From NCBI RefSeq assembly GCF_016925615.1, contig NZ_CP070499.1, forward strand, positions 310,001-374,000: a DNA stretch of 64,000 bases, given 5' to 3'. Shown one piece after another: positions 34,519 through 43,321 of the stretch. Made by a program: the position numbers and the translations under genes. Numbering within the stretch: the stretch's first letter is position 1; the number at the start of each line of letters is the position of its first letter. This DNA comes from Natronosporangium hydrolyticum (GTDB lineage: Bacteria; Actinomycetota; Actinomycetes; Mycobacteriales; Micromonosporaceae). Under the pieces are notes generated by a model. That model had not been told where the DNA came from. It saw nothing but the letters and a program-made list of their open reading frames with translations, and searched no databases.

Positions 34519-36294
34519 GTGAGTGCGCAGCCAGACCCCCCGGTTCCGCCGCCGACCCCGCCGTATACGCAGTCCCGGCGGCGATCGGTACGCCGCGGAC
34601 TGGTCCTCGGCCTGGCCATCTTCGTGATCGCCGGCTCGGCGATCACGACGCTGAGCATCATCGGCTGGAACATCGGCGTAGACGCCCTGATCGTCGGGCT
34701 GATCGCCGCGATCATCCCGGTGCCGGTGCTGATCCTGGCCTTCCTATGGCTCGACCGCTACGAACCAGAACCGGTCCGCTACCTCCTTTTCTGCTTTGGT
34801 TGGGGAGCCTTCGTCGCCACCGCCGTGGCGCTCGGCGTCAACACCCTGTTCGCGTACATCTTCACCGGCGCCGGCCTGCCCGAAGAACTCGTCGCGGTGC
34901 TGGTCGCACCGGTCATCGAAGAGATCGGCAAGTTCGCCGCACCGGTCCTGCTGCTGCTCTTCCGGCGGCGAGCGATCTCCGGCATCACCGACGGCATCGT
35001 CTACTGCGGCCTCTCCGCCGTCGGGTTCGCCATGGTGGAGAACATCCTCTACCTGGGCGGGGTGGGCTACCGCTCCGGCATGGACGAATTCGGCCCCGCC
35101 ACCGGCGTGTTCATGCTCATCGTGATCTTCGTGTCGCGGATCTTCATGTCCGGCTTCGCGCACCCGCTCTTCACCGCCGCCGCCGGCATCGGGCTCGGGA
35201 TCGCCGCCCGCAGCACCTCCACCGCGGTTCGCTGGCTGGCCCCGCTGGCCGGGCTGCTGGTGGCGATGCTGCTGCACGCCGCCTGGAACCTGATGGCGGT
35301 CGGCGCCGGCGCCACCGGCCAACCGGCGCTCTTCCTCTACGGCTACCTGGCGGTCATGGTGCCGATCTTCCTCAGCATGATCGGCCTGGCGCTGTGGATC
35401 CGCACCCGGGAGGGCCAGGTCACGCAACGCACCCTGCCGGACTACGTCCGCGCCGGCTGGCTGTCGCCGCCCGAGGTCGCTTCGCTGAAGAATCTCGCGG
35501 CCCGGCACAGCGCCCGCCGCTGGGCCCGTCGGGTCGCCGGTGACGAGGGCGCAAAGGCGATGCGACGGTTTCAGTACGCCGCGACCCGGCTGGCGCTGCT
35601 GCGCGATGGGGTGCGCCGGGGCCTGGACACCACACCCACCGCTGAGGCGCGAACCGCCGCCGAGGAACACGCCCTGCTCTCGGAGATCGCCGCCGCCCGC
35701 GGGGTCTATGTCGGCCGGGACACGGCGGTGCCGTCGGCGCGGTGGGACGGCCACGGCTACACGATCATCTTCCCGGATGGGGAGACCCGGCGGGTCGAAC
35801 CGCCGCCCGAGCCGGTGATGCCGCTGCCGATGCTGCTGCCGACTCACCCGATGGGGTACGGCGCACCGGGCTATCCGCCGGCCGGGGGATACCCCGGGCA
35901 CTCCGGCTACCCCGGCTACCCGGGACACTTCGGGCACCCTGGCTACTCCGGACACTCCGGATATCCGGGCCATTCTGGATACCCGGGCCACTCCGGTTAC
36001 CCTCCCGCCGGACACCAGCAACCGTGGTACCCGCAACCGGGCTATCAGCAGCCTGGGCACCCTCCCGCGGGTTACCAGCCTGGGTACCCCCCGCCGGGCC
36101 AGCCGTACCCGGGGCAGCAGCACCCGGGCCAGCCGTACCCGGGGTACGGGCAGTCGGGCCAGCCGTACCAGGGCCACGGGCAGTCGGGGCCGTCGTACGG
36201 CGGCCAGCCGTCCGACCCGCCCGACGCTGGCGGCGGGCCGGGGTCAGACCAGTCGTCCCGCCCTAGTGACCCCGAAGAACCGGATCAGAGGTAG
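34519..36294 (+). CDS. PrsW-family intramembrane metalloprotease with a Gly/Tyr/Pro-rich tail
   Basis: 591 residues from a GTG. Eight or so helices lie between residues 30 and 300. PrsW landmarks are APVIEEIGKFAAP (EExxK), GFAMVENILYL (FxxxE), GFAHPLFTAAAGIGLG and LLHAAWNLMA, which supply the metal ligands. PrsW cleaves anti-sigma factors within the membrane. A soluble helical region follows, then about 130 residues of repeats (GYPGHSGYPG, QPGYQQPGHPPAGYQPGYPP). The tail is an unstructured adhesive-like low-complexity domain. Its stop overlaps by ten bases the end of the convergent GroES-like gene. No adjacent anti-sigma factor. Confidence 0.88.
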   Translation: MSAQPDPPVPPPTPPYTQSRRRSVRRGLVLGLAIFVIAGSAITTLSIIGWNIGVDALIVGLIAAIIPVPVLILAFLWLDRYEPEPVRYLLFCFGWGAFVATAVALGVNTLFAYIFTGAGLPEELVAVLVAPVIEEIGKFAAPVLLLLFRRRAISGITDGIVYCGLSAVGFAMVENILYLGGVGYRSGMDEFGPATGVFMLIVIFVSRIFMSGFAHPLFTAAAGIGLGIAARSTSTAVRWLAPLAGLLVAMLLHAAWNLMAVGAGATGQPALFLYGYLAVMVPIFLSMIGLALWIRTREGQVTQRTLPDYVRAGWLSPPEVASLKNLAARHSARRWARRVAGDEGAKAMRRFQYAATRLALLRDGVRRGLDTTPTAEARTAAEEHALLSEIAAARGVYVGRDTAVPSARWDGHGYTIIFPDGETRRVEPPPEPVMPLPMLLPTHPMGYGAPGYPPAGGYPGHSGYPGYPGHFGHPGYSGHSGYPGHSGYPGHSGYPPAGHQQPWYPQPGYQQPGHPPAGYQPGYPPPGQPYPGQQHPGQPYPGYGQSGQPYQGHGQSGPSYGGQPSDPPDAGGGPGSDQSSRPSDPEEPDQR

Positions 36295-36623
36295 AGGCCG
36301 GTGGCGTCCGGCTGTACCCGCTGGGCGGCTACCGCGTGGACATCCCGCTCCCGGAGCAGGATGTACTCCTGCCCGTGCAGCTCCACCTCGGAGCGGTCCT
36401 CGGGGTCGAACAACACCCGGTCCCCGGTGACGATCGCGCGGACGTGGGGTCCCACCCCGACCACGGTCGCCCACGCCAGCCGCCGCCCCATCGAGGCGGT
36501 GGCCGGGATGACGATGCCGGCGGTGGAGCGGCGTTCCCCTTCGGCGCCCTCGACCCGGACCAGGACCCGGTCGTGGAGCAGGCGGATTGGCAGACCCGTA
36601 TCGGTTTCAGGTGCGGCGGTCAC
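36285..36623 (-). CDS. GroES-like co-chaperonin (Cpn10 family)
   Basis: 112 residues from the GTG at 36623. LPIRLLHDRVLVRVEGAEGE, then TAGIVIPATA, ATVVGVGPHV, IVTGDRVLFDPEDRSEVELH, GQEYILLRERDVHAV follow the Cpn10 fold in order, including the mobile-loop region before GIVIP. An N-terminal extension and the C-terminal tail (AAQRVQPDATGLYL) differ from standard GroES. It is 5 kb from groEL on the opposite strand and has no CIRCE in front. It may be a second or specialised co-chaperonin; the canonical groES may lie elsewhere in the genome. Confidence 0.82.
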   Translation of the reverse strand: MTAAPETDTGLPIRLLHDRVLVRVEGAEGERRSTAGIVIPATASMGRRLAWATVVGVGPHVRAIVTGDRVLFDPEDRSEVELHGQEYILLRERDVHAVAAQRVQPDATGLYL

Positions 36624-36693
36624 GGTCCAGACGGTACCGGGTAGCCGACGTTGACTACCGTAGGGAGTCCTGGGCGAAACGAGGGGGGTGGCA

Positions 36694-38082
36694 GTGGGCC
36701 GGTTCGAACAGGCGCGGCAGAACATCCGTAGGGCCTATGAGACGGGCCGCGAGAGCGTACGCGCGGCCCGGCAGCGGGCGGAGCAGCCGAACGACGAGCC
36801 GCTGATGCGGATGGCGCACCAGCCAGCATTACCGGAGCACGCGACCGCGCCGGGCGCGCAGGGGCCGGTGAGCGAGGAGTCGGCGGCCGGGCCGCCGGCG
36901 CCGCCCGGCCCGGAGCCGCCGCCGACTGTCGAGGAGGCGGTGCCGCGTAGCCTGCGGATCGCCGGGGCCTGGTCGTGGCGGTTGATCGTGGTCTCCGCGG
37001 TCGCGTACGCGCTGTTGTGGATCGCCAACCAGTACCTCCTGCTGGTGGCGCCGCTCATGATCGGCCTGTTGCTGGCCGGGCTGTTGATGCCGGCCCAGCG
37101 CGGGCTGGTGAAGCTCCATGTACACCGGTCGCTCGCGGCGCTGCTGGTGGTGGTCGCCGGCCTGGCCGCGGTCGGCGGGACCCTCTACCTGGTGGTGAAC
37201 GCGTTCATCGCGGGTCTGCCCGGCATGATCTCCGAGGTCGAGTCGGGGATCGGTGAGTTCCAGGACTGGCTGGAGAACGGGCCGGTCGGGCTCACCGAGG
37301 ACAATCTCGAAGATCTGGTCACCCAGGCCCAGGATTGGATCAACGAGAACACCCAGCAGCTGACCGACGTCGGCCTGGCCGCGGTCACCGGGACCGTCCA
37401 GTTCCTGACCGGCATGGTGCTGACCCTGGTCATCACGTTCTTCTTCCTGCGGGACGGCGGCCGGATCTGGCGGTTCATGATCAGCATGTTGCCGCCGCCA
37501 GCGCGGGCCCCCATGGCGTACGCCGGCGAAGGCGGTTGGCGAGCGCTCGGCGGCTACGTCCGGGCGACGGTGATGGTGGCGTTCGTGGACGCGCTCGGGA
37601 TCGGCCTCGGGCTGTATATCTTGGACCTGACCATGGGGATGCCGTTCGTGCTGCCACTGGCGGCGCTGGTGTTCCTCGGCGGGTTCGTGCCGATCGTCGG
37701 GGCCTTCGTCTCCGGTGGGGTGGCGGTGCTGGTGGCGCTGATCAGCCCGCCCGGCACCGAAGGGCTGATCAAGGGTCTGATCGTGCTCGGCATCGTGGTG
37801 CTGGTGCAGCAGCTGGAGAGCAACGTGCTGCAGCCGTTCATCGTCAGCAAGATGGTGCGGATCCATCCGCTCGCGGTGATCATCGCGGTGACCGCCGGTA
37901 TTCTGCTCGCCGGCATCATGGGCGCGCTGGTGGCGGTGCCGATCGTGGCGGTGCTGAACGCGGTGGTCCGTCGGCTCAACTCCTACCGGGACGAACGGTT
38001 CCGCCGGGAAGCTGAGCCGGGCGCGCCACCGGGTCCGGCGCAGGATCCGCCGCCGCGGGTCGTTACCGAGTCGAGCGGCTGA
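36694..38082 (+). CDS. AI-2E family transporter (PerM-like)
   Basis: About 462 residues. The GTG at 36694 is preferred over one two codons earlier because GAGGGGGG then lies at proper distance. A cytoplasmic Pro/Gln-rich N-terminus of about 90 residues precedes eight hydrophobic segments. Family blocks include LVKLHVHRSLAALLVVVAGL, VLTLVITFFFLRDGGRIWRF, MPFVLPLAALVFLGGFVPIV and QQLESNVLQPFIVSKMVRIH. The family has been linked to autoinducer-2 export and sodium/proton antiport; the substrate here is unknown. It stands alone. Confidence 0.88.
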   Translation: MGRFEQARQNIRRAYETGRESVRAARQRAEQPNDEPLMRMAHQPALPEHATAPGAQGPVSEESAAGPPAPPGPEPPPTVEEAVPRSLRIAGAWSWRLIVVSAVAYALLWIANQYLLLVAPLMIGLLLAGLLMPAQRGLVKLHVHRSLAALLVVVAGLAAVGGTLYLVVNAFIAGLPGMISEVESGIGEFQDWLENGPVGLTEDNLEDLVTQAQDWINENTQQLTDVGLAAVTGTVQFLTGMVLTLVITFFFLRDGGRIWRFMISMLPPPARAPMAYAGEGGWRALGGYVRATVMVAFVDALGIGLGLYILDLTMGMPFVLPLAALVFLGGFVPIVGAFVSGGVAVLVALISPPGTEGLIKGLIVLGIVVLVQQLESNVLQPFIVSKMVRIHPLAVIIAVTAGILLAGIMGALVAVPIVAVLNAVVRRLNSYRDERFRREAEPGAPPGPAQDPPPRVVTESSG

Positions 38083-38101
38083 CCGGGCCGCGCTGGCCCG
38101 G

Positions 38102-40159
38102 CTACCCGGCGAGCCGGGTCAGCGCCCCGGTCACCACCGCTGGATCGGTGGTATACCAGAACGGCGGCAGCGACTTGCGCAGGTAGGAGCCGTAGCCGCG
38201 GGCGGTGTGCAGTCTCGAATCCAGCACCGCCACCACTCCCCGGTCGGCACCGGTGCGGACCAGCCGGCCGGCGCCCTGTGCGAGCCGGACCGCGGCGATC
38301 GGGACGCTGACCGAGGCGAACCCGGAGCCGCCGGCGGCGTCCACGGCGGCGGACCGGGCGGCGGCGAGCGGCTCGTCCGGTCGGGGGAATGGCAACCGGT
38401 CGATGACCACGAGCTGGCAGGCGTCGCCGGGCACGTCCACTCCCTGCCAGAGCGACATGACGCCCAGCAGGCAGCTGTCGGGGTCTTCCCGGAAGCGGCG
38501 GACCAGCAGCGGCAGCGACTCCTCACCCTGCAGCAGGACCTCCAGCTTGGTGCGGCTGCGCAGCACCTCGGCGGCCCGCTCCGCCGCCCGGCGGGACGAG
38601 AAGAGCCCCAACGTCCGGCCGCCGAGGGCGGTGACCAGCCGGACCAGCTCCTCGGCCGAGGCCTCGGGTAGCCCGGACTCCTTTGGTCGGGGCAGGTGCG
38701 CCGCGACGTAGAGGATGCCCTGCTTCGGATAGTCGAACGGGGAACCGACGTCGAGGCCCCGCCAGGGCAGGGCGCCCGCACCGGAACCGGCGCCGGCATC
38801 GGCCGGCCCGGTGCCGGGGGCGAGCCCGAGCGTCCGGGCGACGGTGTCGAAGGCGCCGCCGAGCGCCAGCGTCGCCGAGGTGGCGACCACCACCCGGTCC
38901 TCGAACAGATGCGTGGTGAGCGTGCCGGCGACCGACAGCGGCGCCACCACCAGGGCGGGCTGCCGCCGCCCGCCGCCGAACCCGGTGGGCTTCTCCACCC
39001 AGGCCACATCCGCGTCGTCGGCGGCGATGAGCCGCTGCGCGGTGCTGGACAGCTCCTCCAGCGCGGCCCGGGCGGGCTGCTTGCCGACCGCCTCCGGGTC
39101 GTCGGACTTGACCTCGCCGATCGCGGTGAGCGCGGCCCGGGTCGCCGCGTCCACCAGCGTGCACGCCTCGTGCAGCGGCGCCGGCAGTGGGCCCGCCAGC
39201 CGCCCGACCGGGGCCTCACCCAAGCCGACCGTGAGCGCGTCCCCGGCGGTCACCAACGCCTCGTAGATCTCCGGCTCGAGCAGGGTCCGGCACCGCCGCG
39301 CCCCCCGGTCGACCGCCTCGGCGGTCAACTCGGCCTGCGCGGCGGAGGAGACTCGGTCGGCGAGCTCATGCGCCTCGTCGACCACCAGGAGCTTGTGCGG
39401 GGGGACGATGTGCCGGCCGGCGAGCATGTCCACCGCGAGCAGACTGTGGTTGGTGACCACCAGGTCCGCCGCCCGGGCCCGCTCTCGCGAGAGCTCGGCG
39501 AAGCACTCGGCGCCCCAGGGACACTTGGCGGCGCCGACACACTCCCGCGCCGGCATCGAAACTTGGCGCCAGGCGGTCTCGTCGACCCCCGGGTCGAGCT
39601 CGTCCCGGTCGCCGGTGCTGGTCTCCATGGCCCAGTCGCGGATCCGTTCGATCTGCTTGCCGAGCCGGCCGGACTCGCCGATCCACTTCGGCTCGCCGCC
39701 CGCGCCGCCGGCGTCGAAGAGCGCGTCGGCCGGCTCCTCCTCGGTGGAGCCGTCCAGTTTGGCCAGGCACAGGTAGTGGTGGCGGCCCTTGAGCACCGCG
39801 AAGCTGGGGCGCCGCCCGAGCACCGGCTGCGCCGCCGCCACCAGCCGGGGAAGGTCGTGGTCCACCAGCTGCGACTGCAACGCCAGGGTCGCGGTGGAGA
39901 TCACCACCGGCCCGTCCACCAGCAGCGAGGGGACCAGGTAAGCCAGGGACTTGCCGGTGCCGGTGCCCGCCTGCACCAGCAGATGCTCCTTGCGCTCCAC
40001 CGCACCGGCGACCGCGGCGGCCATCAGCTGCTGGCCGGGCCGGGTGGTGCCCCCTGGCACGGCCGAGACCGCGGCGGTCAGCAGCGCGTCGAGCTGTTCG
40101 GAGTGCTCCAGAGCGGGCAGATCGTCGGCGCTGACGGTGGGCGGGGCGGTCACCGCCAC
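38102..40159 (-). CDS. dinG: DinG/XPD-like ATP-dependent DNA helicase
   Basis: 685 residues from the GTG at 40159. Motif I AGTGTGKS, the DEAH box LLVVDEAHELADR, GSPFDYPKQGILYVA and the late motif VRLAQGAGRLVRTGADRGV define a superfamily 2 XPD-type helicase. Cysteines in YLCLAKL and CVGAAKCPWGAEC fit a 4Fe-4S cluster. It unwinds DNA 5' to 3' and is linked to repair and R-loop removal. A frame open further upstream passes through three DnaA-box-like repeats and is not likely translated. The gene converges on the AI-2E transporter gene. Confidence 0.9.
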   Translation of the reverse strand: MAVTAPPTVSADDLPALEHSEQLDALLTAAVSAVPGGTTRPGQQLMAAAVAGAVERKEHLLVQAGTGTGKSLAYLVPSLLVDGPVVISTATLALQSQLVDHDLPRLVAAAQPVLGRRPSFAVLKGRHHYLCLAKLDGSTEEEPADALFDAGGAGGEPKWIGESGRLGKQIERIRDWAMETSTGDRDELDPGVDETAWRQVSMPARECVGAAKCPWGAECFAELSRERARAADLVVTNHSLLAVDMLAGRHIVPPHKLLVVDEAHELADRVSSAAQAELTAEAVDRGARRCRTLLEPEIYEALVTAGDALTVGLGEAPVGRLAGPLPAPLHEACTLVDAATRAALTAIGEVKSDDPEAVGKQPARAALEELSSTAQRLIAADDADVAWVEKPTGFGGGRRQPALVVAPLSVAGTLTTHLFEDRVVVATSATLALGGAFDTVARTLGLAPGTGPADAGAGSGAGALPWRGLDVGSPFDYPKQGILYVAAHLPRPKESGLPEASAEELVRLVTALGGRTLGLFSSRRAAERAAEVLRSRTKLEVLLQGEESLPLLVRRFREDPDSCLLGVMSLWQGVDVPGDACQLVVIDRLPFPRPDEPLAAARSAAVDAAGGSGFASVSVPIAAVRLAQGAGRLVRTGADRGVVAVLDSRLHTARGYGSYLRKSLPPFWYTTDPAVVTGALTRLAG

Positions 40160-40190
40160 ACCGTACCCGGTAGCGGGGCGGTGCCGGCAG

Positions 40191-40236
40191 TTGTCCACAC
40201 CCCCGCCGGTTGTCCACAGGCCGCCGGTTGTCCACA
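40191..40236. promoter_or_regulatory. three tandem DnaA-box-like sites (TTGTCCACA)
   Basis: TTGTCCACA occurs at 40191-40199, 40210-40218 and 40228-40236, spaced 19 and 18 bases apart and all in one orientation. TTGTCCACA is the form of DnaA box preferred in GC-rich actinobacteria. The sites lie upstream of dinG on the minus strand and 73 bases before the Uma2 gene. They may allow DnaA to regulate dinG or titrate DnaA. Confidence 0.7.
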
Positions 40237-40308
40237 GGCCGGAGTCGGCTGGTTTGCGGTGAGGCTGCCCGGTGCGGACAGTGGCGGCATGCGACGCGGG
40301 GAGGAACA

Positions 40309-40899
40309 ATGGTGGTCACCATGTCTGTCGTGCCGGTGGAGTCAGCGGGTCGGGCGTTCACGCGCGCCGACCTGGCGGATATGCCCGACGACGGTCGGCG
40401 CCGGGAGCTGGTCGACGGGGTGCTCATCGTGAGCGCCGCCCCGGGCCGGCTGCATCAGCGGGCGGTCGGGCGGCTGTACCGCCTGCTGGACGACGCCTGC
40501 TCCGCCGAGCACGAGGTGCTGATGGCGCCGTTCGCCGTGACTCTGGCCGACGACACCGAGCTGCACCCCGACGTGCTGGTCGCCCGCGTCGACGAGCTTA
40601 CCGACGGTGGGCTGCCGAGCGCGCCAGCGCTGGCGGTGGAGGTGCTCTCGCCCAGCACCAAGCTGATCGACCTCAACGTCAAGCGCGACCGTTTCCGTCG
40701 CGCCGGCACCCCGGCGTTCTGGGTGGTGGACCCGCTCGCCCGCCCGGCGGAGGCGCGCCTGATCGCCTGGCGGCTCACTGCTGACGGGAGCTATCGGCAG
40801 GTCGCGGACGTCTCGGGCGATGAGCCGTTCGAGGCGGTGGCCCCGTTCCCGGTCCGGGTCGTGCCTTCGGAGCTCGTCTGGCACCCCCCGGTAACGTAG
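40309..40899 (+). CDS. Uma2 family endonuclease-like protein (DUF820)
   Basis: 196 residues. The ATG at 40309 follows GGGGAGGA. RELVDGVLIVSAAPGRLHQR, HPDVLVARVDEL, LAVEVLSPSTKLIDLNVKRD and FWVVDPL are Uma2 landmarks; the Asp in HPDVLV, the Glu in AVEVLSPS and the Lys of NVKRD fit a PD-(D/E)xK nuclease core. Members are abundant in cyanobacteria and actinomycetes, often with unknown DNA or RNA targets. Whether this one cuts nucleic acid is not shown. It is followed five bases later by the DUF402 gene. Confidence 0.88.
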   Translation: MVVTMSVVPVESAGRAFTRADLADMPDDGRRRELVDGVLIVSAAPGRLHQRAVGRLYRLLDDACSAEHEVLMAPFAVTLADDTELHPDVLVARVDELTDGGLPSAPALAVEVLSPSTKLIDLNVKRDRFRRAGTPAFWVVDPLARPAEARLIAWRLTADGSYRQVADVSGDEPFEAVAPFPVRVVPSELVWHPPVT

Positions 40900-40904
40900 C
40901 CACC

Positions 40905-41414
40905 GTGGCAGAGGTCGTGCGGGTGCGGTACCGGAAGTATGACGGCACAGCGCACCGGGACTACCCGGCGCGCCGGCTCGCCGACGACGAGCACGGCACC
41001 TGGCTCGGCGTGGATGCGGGCACCGCGTCGATCTACCATGGCCGACCGTCGGTCGAGCAGATCCCGTTCGTGTTGCTGGTTCCCCGGCAGCGATGGTGGA
41101 CGGCGATGTTCAACCCACCGCCGCGGACCAGCGAGGTCTACTGTGACATCACCAGCCCGGCGGAGTGGACCGGCGACGACCTGGTCGACCTGATCGATCT
41201 CGACCTGGATGTGGTGCGCCGGCGCGGCTCGGGCCTGGTGGAGCTGCGCGACGAGGAGGAGTTCGCCGCCCACCGGGAGAGCTTCGGCTACCCGGCGGAG
41301 GTGGTCGCCCCGGCCCGCGCGGCCGCGACCTGGCTGGGCTCCGCCCTCGGCGACGGCACCCAGCCGTTCGCCACCGGCTACCTGCCCTTCCTGGCCCAGG
41401 TCGACGGGGGCTAG
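40905..41414 (+). CDS. DUF402 family protein
   Basis: 169 residues from a GTG. VRVRYRKYDGTAHRDYPARR leads into a beta-barrel with LVPRQRWWTAMFNPPPRTSE, VYCDITSPAEW, DLVDLIDLDLDVVRRRGSGL. This is the DUF402/FomD-like nucleoside-diphosphatase fold; in relatives the DLD acidic residues bind divalent metal. A nucleotide pyrophosphatase role is plausible. It lies five bases after the Uma2 gene, so the two may be cotranscribed. It converges on the ECF sigma gene, 19 bases away. Confidence 0.83.
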   Translation: MAEVVRVRYRKYDGTAHRDYPARRLADDEHGTWLGVDAGTASIYHGRPSVEQIPFVLLVPRQRWWTAMFNPPPRTSEVYCDITSPAEWTGDDLVDLIDLDLDVVRRRGSGLVELRDEEEFAAHRESFGYPAEVVAPARAAATWLGSALGDGTQPFATGYLPFLAQVDGG

Positions 41415-41433
41415 CAGGCGGTCGGCACGCCGG

Positions 41434-42384
41434 TCACCGCCAGTCCGGCAGCTGCCAGCCGGCGCCCGGCCGGGGAGCCGGCACCCGGCTCAGCTTGGCC
41501 GGGTTCAGCTGGTTGAAGACGCCGGTGACCCGGCCGTCGGCGATCGCGAACGACATGGTCACCCGCGCTCGGGCACCGCTGATCTGGGTTTCGGCGACAA
41601 ACCCGAGCCCGCCATTGATCAGCACCGACTCGGCGTCGACGTCCGCGTAGTAGCGCCGGAACAGGCCCGCGAGGAAGCGGGCCACCGGCAGCGCCCCGAC
41701 CACCGGCCGGGCCGCCGCCGGGATCACCCCACCGCCGTCGCCGATCGCCACTGCGTCCGGCGCCAGCACCGCTACCAGGCCGTCGATGTCGCCGGCCTGC
41801 GCCGCGGTGACGAACGCGGTCACCACCCGCCGCTGTTCGGCCAGGTCGGCGGTGTGCCGGGGGGTGGCCGGGGCGGCGACCGCGCGCCGGGCGCGGGAGG
41901 CGAGCTGCCGGGCCGCCGCCGGGCTGGTGGCGAGCAAAGTGGCGATCTCGTCGAAGGGCACCGCGAACACGTCGTGTAGCACGAACGCTACCCGCTGCTC
42001 CGGGGAGAGCCGCTCCAGCACCACCAGCAGCGCATAGCTGACCTGGTCGGTCTGCGTCACCAGCTCCGCCGGGTCGCTGACCCGGTCCGTGCCGGCTCCG
42101 GGGCCGGGCAGCTTGGTCACCACCGGCTCCGGCAGCCACTGACCCACGTACGCCTCCCGGCGTACCCGGGCGGAGCGGAGCTGGTCCAGGCAGATGCGGG
42201 CGGTGACGGTGGTGAGCCAGGCCAGCGGGTTGTCGAGCTCGGCGCCGTCCCGCAGGGTCGCGTCCCACCGCAGCCACGCCTCCTGGACCGCGTCTTCGGC
42301 GTCGGCCCAGCTGCCGAAGATCCGGTACGCGACCCCGAGCAGGTGCTGACGGTGGCGCTCGAAGTCGAACGAGGCCGGGGTCAT
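41434..42384 (-). CDS. ECF sigma factor with SnoaL-like C-terminal domain (SigJ/ECF41 type)
   Basis: 316 residues. Region 2: RHRQHLLGVAYRIFGSWADA, EDAVQEAWLRW. Region 4: LSPEQRVAFVLHDVFAVPFD, EIATLLATSPAAARQLASRA. A further domain of about 110 residues (VVTAFVTAAQAGDIDGLVAV, FAIADGRVTGVFNQLNPAKL) has the SnoaL/NTF2-like fold that regulates ECF41-type sigma factors in place of an anti-sigma factor. ATG at 42384. It is divergent from ppk2 with 37 bases between starts. No carboxymuconolactone decarboxylase partner gene, common for ECF41, is next to it. Confidence 0.9.
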   Translation of the reverse strand: MTPASFDFERHRQHLLGVAYRIFGSWADAEDAVQEAWLRWDATLRDGAELDNPLAWLTTVTARICLDQLRSARVRREAYVGQWLPEPVVTKLPGPGAGTDRVSDPAELVTQTDQVSYALLVVLERLSPEQRVAFVLHDVFAVPFDEIATLLATSPAAARQLASRARRAVAAPATPRHTADLAEQRRVVTAFVTAAQAGDIDGLVAVLAPDAVAIGDGGGVIPAAARPVVGALPVARFLAGLFRRYYADVDAESVLINGGLGFVAETQISGARARVTMSFAIADGRVTGVFNQLNPAKLSRVPAPRPGAGWQLPDWR

Positions 42385-42421
42385 GACCCCATGATGGCCG
42401 ATCTGCGGGATGATCGAGGGC

Positions 42422-43315
42422 ATGGGTGCGGATCTTCGACGGCTGCTGCGGGCCGGTCCGGGCGGGGTCGAGCTCGCCGCGGTCGACCCGCGGAGCCGCC
42501 CCGGCCTAACGGCTGAGCAGGGCAAACAGTGGGCTCGTGAGCGGCGCTCGGAGCTGGGCCGGGAGTTGGCGCGGCAACAGGAGATGCTCTTCGCCAGCGC
42601 GAAGACGGCGGCGCCCGGGTCGGCTGCGGCCCGGCGGCGGGTGCTGCTGGTGTTGCAGGGCATGGACTGTTCCGGGAAGGGCGGGACGGTCCGGCGGGTG
42701 GTGGGGGCGATGAACCCGATCGGGCTGCGGGTGACCGCGTTCGGGCCGCCCACCGAGCAGGAGCGGGAGCGGCATTTCCTGTGGCGGGTGGCGCGGGCGT
42801 TGCCGTCCGCTGGTCAGGTCGGGGTGTTCGACCGGTCCCACTATGAGGATGTGCTGATCGCCCGGGTGCGCCAGCTGGTGCCGGAGTCGGTCTGGCGGGG
42901 GCGGTACGACGAGATCAACCAGTGGGAATCGGAGCTGGTCGCCGGCGGTGTGACGATCGTGAAGGTGATGCTGCACCTGTCCTACCGCGAGCAGACCGAA
43001 CGGTTGGCGGCGAGGCTCGCCAATCCGGCGAAACATTGGAAGCTCGACCCGTCCGACCTCGATGAACGTACCCGTTGGGGCGACTACCAGGAGGCGTACG
43101 CCGAGCTGTTGGCGCGGTGCAGCACTGACGCCGCGCCGTGGTATGTGGTCCCGGCGGACCGAAAGTGGTATAGGGACTGGGCGGTGACCGAGCTGTTGCT
43201 GGCGACCTGCCGGGACCTCGGGTTGCGCTATCCGCCGGCCACTGTCGACGTGGCGGAGTTCCAGCGCCGGCTGGCGGCCACGGCGCAGTGGGGGACCGGG
43301 CCAGGTAAGGGATAG
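42422..43315 (+). CDS. ppk2: polyphosphate kinase 2 family protein
   Basis: 297 residues. Walker A GMDCSGKGG and the lid-region and Walker B motif GVFDRSHYEDVLI match the PPK2 family, with MLHLSYREQTERLAARLANP and WKLDPSDLDERTRWGDYQEA downstream. The family transfers phosphate between polyphosphate and nucleotides. A single domain is present. The ATG at 42422 follows CGAGGG; an ATG four codons earlier is possible. It is followed after six bases by a DUF47/PhoU-like gene, hinting at phosphate homeostasis. Confidence 0.9.
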   Translation: MGADLRRLLRAGPGGVELAAVDPRSRPGLTAEQGKQWARERRSELGRELARQQEMLFASAKTAAPGSAAARRRVLLVLQGMDCSGKGGTVRRVVGAMNPIGLRVTAFGPPTEQERERHFLWRVARALPSAGQVGVFDRSHYEDVLIARVRQLVPESVWRGRYDEINQWESELVAGGVTIVKVMLHLSYREQTERLAARLANPAKHWKLDPSDLDERTRWGDYQEAYAELLARCSTDAAPWYVVPADRKWYRDWAVTELLLATCRDLGLRYPPATVDVAEFQRRLAATAQWGTGPGKG

Positions 43316-43321
43316 GTTGGC

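Noticed and set aside
35880..36200. CRISPR-like short repeats
   Set aside because: They are in frame and encode the Gly/Tyr/Pro tail of the PrsW protein; unit length and spacing vary.
40210..40308. Extension of the Uma2 gene upstream of 40309
   Set aside because: It starts within the DnaA-box repeats; the ATG at 40309 has a good GGGGAGGA site.
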